14,435 nt of DNA, taken from contig CANQVQ010000038.1 of NCBI GenBank assembly GCA_947627335.1, forward strand, positions 1 through 14,435. Direction: 5' to 3'. The translations under genes were made by a program, and so were the position numbers. Origin of the DNA: an uncultured Clostridia bacterium. Lineage in GTDB: Bacteria; Bacillota; Clostridia; Oscillospirales; CAG-382. Below the pieces are notes generated by a model, which did not search any database, was not told the DNA's origin, and saw only the letters and a program-made list of their open reading frames with translations. Below are positions 1-5,857 of the stretch, piece after piece. The stretch's first letter is position 1, and each line of letters opens with the position of its first letter.

Positions 1-1
1 G

Positions 2-376
2 ATGCACCAGATGACTTCTCCGTTTGTGAATTCCGTGGGAAATCTTGTACAGGGACAGCCGCAGCAAGCCAATATCCCGCAGATGCAGACCCCGCAGGGG
101 ATTCCGACGCAGCCCAATCTGCAGCAAGCCAATATTCCGCAGATGCAGACCCCGCAAGGGATCCCGGCGCAGCCCAATCTGCAGCAGAGTGATGTCAGGC
201 AGCCGGAAATTCCCGTTGCGCCCGATCTGCCGCAGGCGGAATCGTCGGCAAAGGCGGAGTCTGCCGCGACGGACCCCATCGAGTCGCTGAAGAAGCTGAA
301 GGTCCTGCTGGACGCCGGACTGATCCAGCAGACCGAATACGATGAAAAGAAGAAAGAAATATTGAGCAGATTGTGA
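2..376 (+). CDS. C-terminal part of a SHOCT-domain protein (5' end probably cut by window)
   Basis: The reading frame is open from the window edge and ends at TGA 374-376. The last ~35 residues (DPIESLKKLKVLLDAGLI followed by a charged helix ending in SRL) match the SHOCT domain, a short two-helix C-terminal oligomerisation module found on many bacterial membrane-associated and SPFH-type proteins. Before it lies a Gln/Pro-rich linker holding two near-identical 20-residue repeats (QQANIPQMQTPQGIP...), encoded by a 60-bp tandem duplication. No ribosome binding site can be seen before the first ATG, so the true start, and any N-terminal domain that would give the function, probably lie upstream. 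The next gene begins 10 nt after the stop. The SHOCT call is firm; the identity of the whole protein is unknown. Confidence 0.7.
   Translation: MHQMTSPFVNSVGNLVQGQPQQANIPQMQTPQGIPTQPNLQQANIPQMQTPQGIPAQPNLQQSDVRQPEIPVAPDLPQAESSAKAESAATDPIESLKKLKVLLDAGLIQQTEYDEKKKEILSRL
61..180 (+). repeat. 60-bp in-frame tandem duplication in the SHOCT protein linker
   Basis: Bases 61-120 and 121-180 are two adjacent 60-bp copies differing at four positions. They encode two 20-residue units starting QQANIPQMQTPQGIP. The sequence after 180 begins as if a third copy (GCAGCAG) but then diverges. The length is a multiple of three, so the frame is kept. Confidence 0.95.
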
Positions 377-386
377 GGGATGCAGA

Positions 387-1040
387 ATGAAAAAGAGGTA
401 TTTCGCGATAGCGGCGGTACTTTTGCTGTTCGGGTGCTATCTCGCCGTGTTCGCGCTGGTCGTTCCCGAGTACACGCCGGTATTCTATACCGTTATCGGA
501 TTTGATGCTCTGGCGATCGCCGCGCAGATCGGTACGTTTTGCCTGTTCATCACCGAACCGCCGGTCGAAGAGTATTTTTACCGCATCCCTGCCGTTTATT
601 CCGGCGCCATTTACATTGCGGTTCAATTTATTGCGGCATTCATCCTGGCATTGGTGCCGGTATCGATCAAAGTGGCGATCATCGTGGAGCTTGTCATTGT
701 AGGCATTTTTGCGACGATGCTGTGCTACACGGTCTATGCCGGACTGAATGCCAAGAACGTCACGCAGAAAGCCGTGGAATCGACCGCTGCCATGAAAGCC
801 GCCAGCGCAAAAGCAAAGGTCATCGTCGATACGGCGCCGGACCATGAATGGAGGCGCTTGGCCAAATCGGTCTACGACGCGATCCAATATGCCGACCCGG
901 TCACGAAAAACGGAGGTCTGGAGCAATCGATCTCTGCGGAACTCGATCGAATCGGGAGCGCCGTCGCGAAAAAGGATCGAACGTCTTTCGATGAATCCTT
1001 TGCCCGCATCAAAGAGTTGATCTCACAGCGAAATGGTTGA
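387..1040 (+). CDS. Four-helix membrane protein with cytosolic C-terminal helical domain, function unknown
   Basis: A 217-residue protein. The ATG at 387 is preceded by GAGGGA six bases upstream, which overlaps the end of the SHOCT gene. Four hydrophobic segments are visible at about residues 6-26, 33-55, 69-91 and 95-118. A soluble, charged C-terminal half of about 100 residues follows, containing VYDAIQYADPVTKN and ending ELISQRNG. That tail resembles helical tails I recall from uncharacterised Clostridia membrane proteins encoded near SPFH or SHOCT genes, but I cannot name a family. It sits between the SHOCT gene and another small membrane protein, with gaps of 10 and 21 nt, consistent with one operon. 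No catalytic motif is seen. Confidence 0.75.
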   Translation: MKKRYFAIAAVLLLFGCYLAVFALVVPEYTPVFYTVIGFDALAIAAQIGTFCLFITEPPVEEYFYRIPAVYSGAIYIAVQFIAAFILALVPVSIKVAIIVELVIVGIFATMLCYTVYAGLNAKNVTQKAVESTAAMKAASAKAKVIVDTAPDHEWRRLAKSVYDAIQYADPVTKNGGLEQSISAELDRIGSAVAKKDRTSFDESFARIKELISQRNG

Positions 1041-1061
1041 TAAGGAAGGAGACCTGATACG

Positions 1062-1640
1062 ATGATTGCGTTACTCGTTATTTTGGGAGCGGTGGGTATT
1101 TTGGCTGCCGGTTTGTCGCAGAATATGCGTTATGGAAATGAACTCGGCAAATACTTCCATTCAAACTCGATTTGTACCGCGTTGAGCGGCGTCGCAACGT
1201 GCGTTGCCATTGTCGGGATCGTCATGATGCTTTATGGTAAGTCCAGCGCCGTCGTCGTGTTGATAGGCGTCGCCGCGACGATCCTGCTTCAACTGCCCGC
1301 GTTGAAAAGGGCTTCCGATGATTTGGCGAAGTCAAAAAAGGTGGTCCAGTATAAGACCATCGCTTGTCCGGAGGAACCGGGCAATGCGGGATTGTACAAG
1401 AGCCTTGGCCCGCTTCCTGTGTTTTTCCGTTTGACGCTGATCGGTCTCGGCAAAGTGATGGTTATGATCATGTACATTTCCCTGATCGGAATCCCGATTT
1501 ACAGGGGGATCGAGGCGCAAATCAAAGATGTGGAGAGATATAGCGCACAAGCCAGAGCGCAGGAGCAATTGCGCATGGAATATGAATCGATACAAACGGA
1601 CACCTATATCAACCGTGCGCGCAGAGAAAATAGCAAGTGA
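1062..1640 (+). CDS. Small multi-pass membrane protein, function unknown
   Basis: A 192-residue protein with a good ribosome site (AAGGAAGGAG) upstream of ATG 1062. Hydrophobic stretches lie at about residues 1-19, 43-58, 62-80 and 118-147. A soluble loop rich in Lys (KRASDDLAKSKK) and containing the motif ACPEEPGNAGLYKSLGP separates helices 3 and 4. The C-terminus (about residues 150-192) is a charged helix that looks like a short coiled coil. The LYKSLGPLPVFFRLTL stretch is distinctive but I do not recognise the family. It lies 21 nt after one membrane gene and 11 nt before another, so it is probably cotranscribed and may form a complex with its neighbours (inference). Confidence 0.72.
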   Translation: MIALLVILGAVGILAAGLSQNMRYGNELGKYFHSNSICTALSGVATCVAIVGIVMMLYGKSSAVVVLIGVAATILLQLPALKRASDDLAKSKKVVQYKTIACPEEPGNAGLYKSLGPLPVFFRLTLIGLGKVMVMIMYISLIGIPIYRGIEAQIKDVERYSAQARAQEQLRMEYESIQTDTYINRARRENSK

Positions 1641-1651
1641 GGGGATCATGA

Positions 1652-3073
1652 ATGAATAAGGACCTGTTTTACAGAAAAGCAAGGGAACTTCTGGATTGTG
1701 AAGTCGGCATACTGGAAGCTCGCAAGGTGTGCGACGACCTCCTGGAGGACGAGATCAAGGTCGAGATGGTCACCAAACTTTCGTCTTCCAAAGTTCAGAC
1801 AAAAAATTTGATCGAGGCATTGGTTTGCTTGGTCATCGCTGCGGCATCCGTTGTACTTTGGATCCTATTGGGCGACGGCAGGTATCTCACGCTGCTTTTT
1901 GGGCTGCTCTTTATTCTCGGCTTAACGGTTTCGTATTTTTCTTTCCTGAATTTGCTGCGCAACAAGGCGGACTATAAGTCCGTTTCGGAAACGGGCAAGG
2001 AAGTGGGCGCAAGAAGCGCGGAGGCGAAGCGGGGCCTTGCATCTGCGATGGAAAATCGGGCGAATCTAATTCGCGAACTCAATAAGATGCGCGAGGAAGA
2101 CGAGTCGCTTGCCGGCAGATATTGGTGGGATACGGGTATAAGCCCGGATTCCAAACTTCAACTGCCCGGCGATGTATCCCTTTTGGACCCCAGCGTTTCC
2201 ATGAATGTCCGGTACGAACTCGCCCACGAGGTTACGGTTCACGAGCGGGACAATCGCTTGTACTGCGAAAACATCTTTACAAACGGAGTCGCTTATACCC
2301 CCGATATTGTCGATACGTTGTACAATTCCGATAAAATGGCGGTACTGTATCACAATGACGACGTGATCAGGCGGGAAAAGAAGGGCTACTGCCTATTGCG
2401 GCTGTATGCCGTCGTGCAGAATGCGTTGGATGAAATCGAAGCCGATACGAAGACCGTCTCCCATGTGGAGGAGAAGGAAAGACGGATGCAGGAATATCGC
2501 GAAAAGCTGGACGAATATGAGATCGTATACAATGGGATTTTCAAAAAGGAAGGCTTTTACACCAACGAAGAAGCCGCTCTTATGGGCCACAGGACCACGG
2601 ACGAGTACCTAGAGGAATCCGCATATCGGCTCATCCTCGAAAGATCGAAGCGGGATTCCATAAATAAGCAGGCGGATTACGAAGAACAGACGACCTACCG
2701 CAGGGTTTTCAGCAATTTGTATTGGAATCGGTATGTCACCTGTGCGTATGTGCTGATGCCGATAGATCCCGAACTTGACGAGCAAACGGCGATGATCCTG
2801 CTGCCGCTTGAGGATCTGCCCACCATTGAGATGACCGTTCGGACGGCGTCGAGCGACGAAACCTACGAAGGCTATCTGGAGGAGTACCGCGGACAAGAAG
2901 CTTTGCGCGTCACTCTGATCTCCAGACAGTGCATAACCTTAGCGGTTGATAATCTGCTGGGCGAAGAAGTGAAAGCGTTCCTGAAAATCAAACCACGGAA
3001 TATTTTGGAAGGAAAGCCAAAGGGTCTGACCGATGAAGAATGGGTTTATTTGCTGTGGCATGGTTGTTCTTGA
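1652..3073 (+). CDS. Two-helix membrane protein with coiled coils and large soluble region, function unknown
   Basis: A 473-residue protein. Two nearby ATGs compete: the one at 1648 meets a stop after three codons, while the one at 1652 opens the full frame and has GAGGGG at suitable distance. The N-terminal ~50 residues are soluble and acidic, followed by a hairpin of two transmembrane helices (about 52-73 and 78-101). A Lys/Glu-rich coiled coil (about 110-155), a globular part with many Tyr and Asp residues, a second charged coil (about 255-300) and a C-terminal domain ending WVYLLWHGCS follow. No recognised enzyme motif is visible. It is the last gene of the low-GC membrane operon, 11 nt after the previous stop. 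A scaffold or sensor anchored by the hairpin is possible, but this is inference. Confidence 0.75.
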   Translation: MNKDLFYRKARELLDCEVGILEARKVCDDLLEDEIKVEMVTKLSSSKVQTKNLIEALVCLVIAAASVVLWILLGDGRYLTLLFGLLFILGLTVSYFSFLNLLRNKADYKSVSETGKEVGARSAEAKRGLASAMENRANLIRELNKMREEDESLAGRYWWDTGISPDSKLQLPGDVSLLDPSVSMNVRYELAHEVTVHERDNRLYCENIFTNGVAYTPDIVDTLYNSDKMAVLYHNDDVIRREKKGYCLLRLYAVVQNALDEIEADTKTVSHVEEKERRMQEYREKLDEYEIVYNGIFKKEGFYTNEEAALMGHRTTDEYLEESAYRLILERSKRDSINKQADYEEQTTYRRVFSNLYWNRYVTCAYVLMPIDPELDEQTAMILLPLEDLPTIEMTVRTASSDETYEGYLEEYRGQEALRVTLISRQCITLAVDNLLGEEVKAFLKIKPRNILEGKPKGLTDEEWVYLLWHGCS

Positions 3074-3144
3074 ATCGCAACGGCGCAGTGATGCCAAGGC
3101 GCTTGCCCGCCGGGTACACGCCCTTGCTTATCCGCGAGTCCGGA

Positions 3145-3183
3145 GCTTTATGTGCCGCCCGCTTCCGGGATTCGGGATAAAGC
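3145..3183. other. Inverted repeat with inner CTTC-loop hairpin
   Basis: GCTTTAT (3145-3151) pairs with ATAAAGC (3177-3183). Inside, CCCG (3158-3161) pairs with CGGG (3166-3169) around CTTC. It lies about 70 bases after the last gene of the 5' operon. No T tract follows, so it is not a classic terminator; it may be a 3' end stabiliser or part of a repeat. Confidence 0.4.
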
Positions 3184-3269
3184 GCCCGATTATGTATTGC
3201 TTACGATGAAAATCCTATTGCTCCTACGGTGAAAATCCCTGTTAGCAAGCCTGTTTTGTACCAAAAAGC

Positions 3270-3318
3270 AAGAACCCTGACTTCGATACGCTTTGTATCA
3301 AAATCAGGGTTCTTATTT
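3270..3318. terminator. Strong intrinsic terminator hairpin, probably used from both sides
   Basis: AAGAACCCTGA (3270-3280) pairs perfectly with TCAGGGTTCTT (3304-3314), with an inner GATAC/GTATC stem (3285-3289 / 3295-3299). The + strand continues TTCTTATTTGG and the - strand TTCTTGCTTTTTGG. It lies between the + membrane operon and the - strand tRNA unit, which converge here, so it can stop both. Confidence 0.75.
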
Positions 3319-3412
3319 GGTCGGAGACTATAAAAAAGATTTTCTGCTTTTTAGTGGCAAGACTTGAACTCCCACGCCGTAGATGCGGAAGTTGTGAACC
3401 TTTCGATGATGG

Positions 3413-3588
3413 ATCGCCTGCAGCGATATGATGTTGTTCCCGTTGGTCGCAACGATGCGATGTTTGCCCTTCATGTGCCGCAAGGCACACATCATTGCCG
3501 AAGACAACATCATCAGCAAGCGACATCATTTGCCCGATAGGGCAAACATCATTGAAAATGGCGTTTGCCATCGCAAACGCCATTTTCA
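3413..3588. repeat. Multi-hairpin intergenic repeat with ATGATGT/ACATCAT spacers
   Basis: A chain of short hairpins: ATCGC/GCGAT (3413-3427), GTGCC-GCAA-GGCAC (3475-3488), TTTGCCC-GATA-GGGCAAA (3529-3546), and a 16-bp perfect stem with a 4-base loop (3553-3568 / 3573-3588). ACATCAT occurs at 3489, 3507, 3523 and 3546, and the inverse ATGATGT at 3428. A long-range pair joins ATGATGTTGT (3428-3437) to ACAACATCAT (3504-3513). The last hairpin abuts the CCA end of tRNA-fMet. I recall similar multi-hairpin intergenic repeats in gut Clostridia genomes, but cannot check that here. Confidence 0.75.
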
Positions 3589-3664
<76 letters not shown>

Positions 3665-3684
3665 ATATGACGCGCCGACAGGGG

Positions 3685-3859
3685 CGCAAACTGGGAAAAC
3701 GCAAATTAATAGGAGCCATAGGGAACCGCAAACTTACGGGAACCGGAACTTACGAGAATCGTTGGAACCGCAAACTTACGGGAACTTCCGAAAATCGCAA
3801 ACTAACTTACGAGAACCATGGGAAATCGCAAACCAACGGATACCTTAGGGGACCGCAAA
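3685..3859. repeat. Degenerate CGCAAA repeat array between the two tRNA genes
   Basis: CGCAAA occurs seven times (3685, 3700, 3727, 3769, 3796, 3827, 3854). The best pair is a 22-nt identical block beginning GGAACCGCAAACTTACGG at 3722 and 3764 (period 42). AACTTACGAGAA occurs at 3747 and 3804. The array fills the spacer between tRNA-Leu and tRNA-fMet and is probably transcribed with them. No open reading frame or single clear hairpin explains it. Confidence 0.75.
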
Positions 3860-3899
3860 TTTACGAAAGCTCTGAAAACCGGGAAAATACCGGGAAATT

Positions 3900-3988
3900 T
3901 GGTGCCGGAGACCGGGGTCGAACCGGCACGAGGGTTGAATCTCACCGGATTTTAAGTCCGGGGCGTCTGCCTATTCCGCCACTCCGGC
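3900..3988 (-). tRNA. tRNA-Leu (UAA)
   Basis: An 89-nt class II tRNA on the reverse strand with encoded CCA (3900-3902). Acceptor strands are GCCGGAG and CTCCGGC, followed by discriminator A. The anticodon loop CTTAAAA gives anticodon UAA. The long variable arm (TGAGATTCAACCCTCG region) and T arm with GGTTCGACCCC fit leucine. It is the first gene after the promoter at 4004-4032. Confidence 0.97.
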
Positions 3989-4003
3989 GTCCACAGCAGA
4001 TAT

Positions 4004-4032
4004 AGGATACCACATTCGCGTCCGTTTGTCAA
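4004..4032 (-). promoter_or_regulatory. Sigma-A promoter of the tRNA unit
   Basis: On the reverse strand TTGACA (4032-4027) is followed after exactly 17 bases by TATCCT (4009-4004). The expected transcription start near 3997 lies about 9 bases before tRNA-Leu, leaving a short leader. Confidence 0.8.
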
Positions 4033-4040
4033 GGGGTTTT

Positions 4041-4432
4041 TGAAAATTTCTCACAGCATTCCACCGAATTCTTTCGCGTGGGCTTGGCTCAGGGGGAAGG
4101 GTTGCCCTGAAAAGGGGGACTTTTTTGGACTGAGGAAACCCTATCGAAAACCTCAAAATTTCTCCCACCATCCTACCGAGGCGAGCAGTTCGGGGTTGCC
4201 GCCTTCTTTTGCTCGGGCTTGGCTTGGAACGACGGAGGGGCATTCCTCGAAAAGAGGGACTTTTTTTGAATCGGAAAAATCCACAAAAAAACTTCACCCC
4301 CCCACGATCCCACCGATTTCTTTCGCACGGACATGGTTCCGAACGACGGAGGGGCTTACCACGAAATGTGGGACTTTTCCGCCCCAAAAAGGGGAATTTT
4401 TTGACCCGGAAAAATTTGTCGAAAAAAATTTC
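4041..4432 (+). repeat. Three diverged tandem repeats, each with a GAAA-loop hairpin and T tract
   Basis: Approximate copies A 4041-4151, B 4152-4289 and C 4290-4432. Shared blocks include TTCTTTCGC-like sequence (4069, 4203, 4317), GAACGACGGAGGGGC (identical at 4227 and 4341) and GGGACTTTT. Each copy has a hairpin before the T tract: CCCT-GAAA-AGGG (4105-4116), CCTC-GAAAA-GAGG (4245-4257) and CCAC-GAAAT-GTGG (4359-4371). The stems differ but always pair. Copy C adds CCCC-AAAAA-GGGG then AATTTTTT (4382-4402). They resemble weak intrinsic terminators on the + strand and lie just upstream of the DUF1836 promoter. Confidence 0.7.
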
Positions 4433-4436
4433 AAAA

Positions 4437-4469
4437 AATCACGCGGAACCTATTGACAATCGCGTGATT
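4437..4469. promoter_or_regulatory. Inverted repeat, candidate operator over the DUF1836 promoter
   Basis: AATCACGCG (4437-4445) and CGCGTGATT (4461-4469) form a perfect 9-bp inverted repeat with a 15-base gap. The left half lies just upstream of the -35 box and the right half sits in the spacer between -35 and -10, so a bound dimer would block RNA polymerase. The first gene downstream encodes a DNA-binding protein, suggesting autoregulation (inference). Confidence 0.6.
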
Positions 4470-4481
4470 GTGTGCTATAAT
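4453..4481 (+). promoter_or_regulatory. Consensus sigma-A promoter of the DUF1836-NfeD-flotillin operon
   Basis: TTGACA (4453-4458), a 17-base spacer, and TATAAT (4476-4481) preceded by TGC, an extended -10. Both hexamers match consensus perfectly. Transcription should start near 4488, about 26 bases before the ATG. Confidence 0.92.
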
Positions 4482-4513
4482 CCAAGACAAGGATATGGAA
4501 AAGGGGAATCGTT

Positions 4514-5068
4514 ATGGAGAGAACACTACCGGGGACCACCATCGAGATGCAGGCGCTCCGACCGGACGCGGCACGGGACCTGCTCGATACGCTGTTCCTG
4601 TCGGGCGGACTGGTGCTTTCGCAGGTGACGCGGATGACGGGGCTTGCGCCCTATGAGGTGCAGAATTGGGTCAAGCGGGGGTTTTTGCCGCCGCCGGAGC
4701 ATAAAATGTATAATCGGAACCAGTTCTGCCGCATCGTGACCATCAATATGCTGCGGGAGAGTATGCAGATCGACACCATCACGAAACTGCTTTCCTATAT
4801 CAACGGGCATCTTGACGACGCAAGCGACGACATCGTCAACGATTCGGATCTCTACAATTACTATATCAACCTGCTGGCGGTCCTCGACGGGCATCAGCCG
4901 GACCGGGACGAGATCCGCACCCATATCCTTTATATCACGAGCGACTTCAAGGAGCCGCGTCCCGGCGGGAAGAAGCGGCTCGCGTTGGTGCTGGAGGTCA
5001 TGCTCTACGCCTACTATTCCGCCCAAATGCGGCGGCAGGCGGAGGAGCTGCTGCAGCACCTCGATTGA
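4514..5068 (+). CDS. DUF1836 family protein, MerR-like DNA-binding regulator
   Basis: A 184-residue protein; AAGGGG (4501-4506) lies seven bases before ATG 4514. Residues ~33-60 form a MerR-like winged helix-turn-helix (LSQVTRMTGLAPYEVQNWVK, then RGFLPPP), followed by YNRNQFCRIVTINMLR and the block KLLSYINGHLDDASDDIV. This order is characteristic of DUF1836, a Bacillota family of presumed transcription regulators whose ligands and targets are mostly unknown. The C-terminal ~60 residues are helical and could be a dimerisation or ligand part. It opens an operon with NfeD and flotillin genes (24-nt gap to the next gene), and its promoter is overlapped by an inverted repeat. It is therefore a good candidate for a local repressor of the operon (inference). 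The family call is confident; the role is not established. Confidence 0.87.
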   Translation: MERTLPGTTIEMQALRPDAARDLLDTLFLSGGLVLSQVTRMTGLAPYEVQNWVKRGFLPPPEHKMYNRNQFCRIVTINMLRESMQIDTITKLLSYINGHLDDASDDIVNDSDLYNYYINLLAVLDGHQPDRDEIRTHILYITSDFKEPRPGGKKRLALVLEVMLYAYYSAQMRRQAEELLQHLD

Positions 5069-5092
5069 AAAAGACGAAAGGGGTTTTGAAAA

Positions 5093-5830
5093 ATGACGGT
5101 TTGGTGGGAATCCCTCGGTACGGCGGGGCAGGTATTCGCCTGCGTAGCGATCCCGGCGACGGTGTTTCTGGTCTTGCAGACCGTGCTGATGCTTATCGGC
5201 ATCGGCTTCGACCACGACGCGGACGGCGCCGGTCACGACTTCGACGGTCATGATGCAGGCGGTCACGACTTCGACGGCGGTCACGATTTCGACGCCCATG
5301 ACGTGGGCGGTCACGATTTCGACGCTCACGACGTAGGCGCTCACGACCTCGACGCGCACGAAGCCCTGCTCGAAGGGCATACGCCCGACCACCCGGGTCA
5401 CGCCGGTCTGGACGGCGGTCTGCGACTGTTCACGTTCCGGGGCATCATCGCGTTTCTGTGCGTGCTCGGCTGGGTCGGCGTGCTGTGCGTGCGGCTGGCG
5501 CTTCCGTTGCCGGCGACGGTGGCGGTCGCGGCGGTGTCCGGCATCACGGCGATGGTGCTTATCGCGTTGCTGTTCCGCTTCGTCTATTCCCTGCAGGCGG
5601 ACGGCACGGAGAACATTCGCGACGCCCTCGGCGCGTCCGGCACGGTCTACCTGCGCATTCCGCCTGCGCGGAGCGGTCGCGGCAAGGTGAATCTGCTCCT
5701 CGGCGGTCGTCTGGTCGAAAAGGACGCGGTCACCGACGAGACCGAGCAGATCACGGACGGCGAACAGATCGTCGTCGTCGGCATCAGCGGCGGGACCGAA
5801 CTTATCGTACAACGAAAAATACAGCAATAA
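5093..5830 (+). CDS. NfeD-like membrane protein with His/Asp-rich repeat loop
   Basis: A 245-residue protein; GAAAGGGG lies upstream of ATG 5093. Layout: hydrophobic helix ~12-38; a loop of ~75 residues whose first part (39-90) is built of 10-residue units such as GHDFDAHDVG and holds 10 His and about 16 Asp; helices ~114-135 and ~139-167; and a C-terminal beta-rich domain (~175-245) with GASGTVYLRIPPARSGRGKV, typical of the NfeD OB fold. NfeD proteins partner with SPFH/flotillin proteins (YuaF-YuaG in Bacillus), and the next gene is a flotillin 27 nt away. With three helices the His/Asp loop and the OB domain would lie on the same membrane face (inference). The loop could bind metal ions, but that is untested. 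Similar His/Asp inserts are, as I recall, common in Clostridia relatives. Confidence 0.85.
   Translation: MTVWWESLGTAGQVFACVAIPATVFLVLQTVLMLIGIGFDHDADGAGHDFDGHDAGGHDFDGGHDFDAHDVGGHDFDAHDVGAHDLDAHEALLEGHTPDHPGHAGLDGGLRLFTFRGIIAFLCVLGWVGVLCVRLALPLPATVAVAAVSGITAMVLIALLFRFVYSLQADGTENIRDALGASGTVYLRIPPARSGRGKVNLLLGGRLVEKDAVTDETEQITDGEQIVVVGISGGTELIVQRKIQQ
5205..5364 (+). repeat. 30-bp period repeat encoding the His/Asp loop of the NfeD-like protein
   Basis: Units such as GGTCACGATTTCGACGC recur about every 30 bases (for example at 5279 and 5309), encoding GHDFDAHDVG, with more diverged copies either side. The number of units may vary between strains by slippage (inference). Confidence 0.8.
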
Positions 5831-5857
5831 TTCCCAAAAACAGAGGAGGAACCTGTT

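Noticed and set aside
3350..3376. tRNA-like 3' end (GAGTTCAAGTCTTGCCA on the minus strand)
   Set aside because: The T stem has a mismatch and no acceptor 5' strand, D arm or anticodon arm can be found upstream, so no tRNA gene can be supported; at most a remnant.
3413..3588. CRISPR array
   Set aside because: The repeated word is only seven bases, spacings are 16-23 bases and units form hairpins; there are no direct repeats of CRISPR length and no cas genes.
3971..4387. Minus-strand open frame with repeated FRGxPLRRS-type blocks
   Set aside because: It runs through the tRNA-Leu promoter and into the 5' end of tRNA-Leu, and reflects the three DNA repeats; no ribosome site was seen. The repeats are reported instead.
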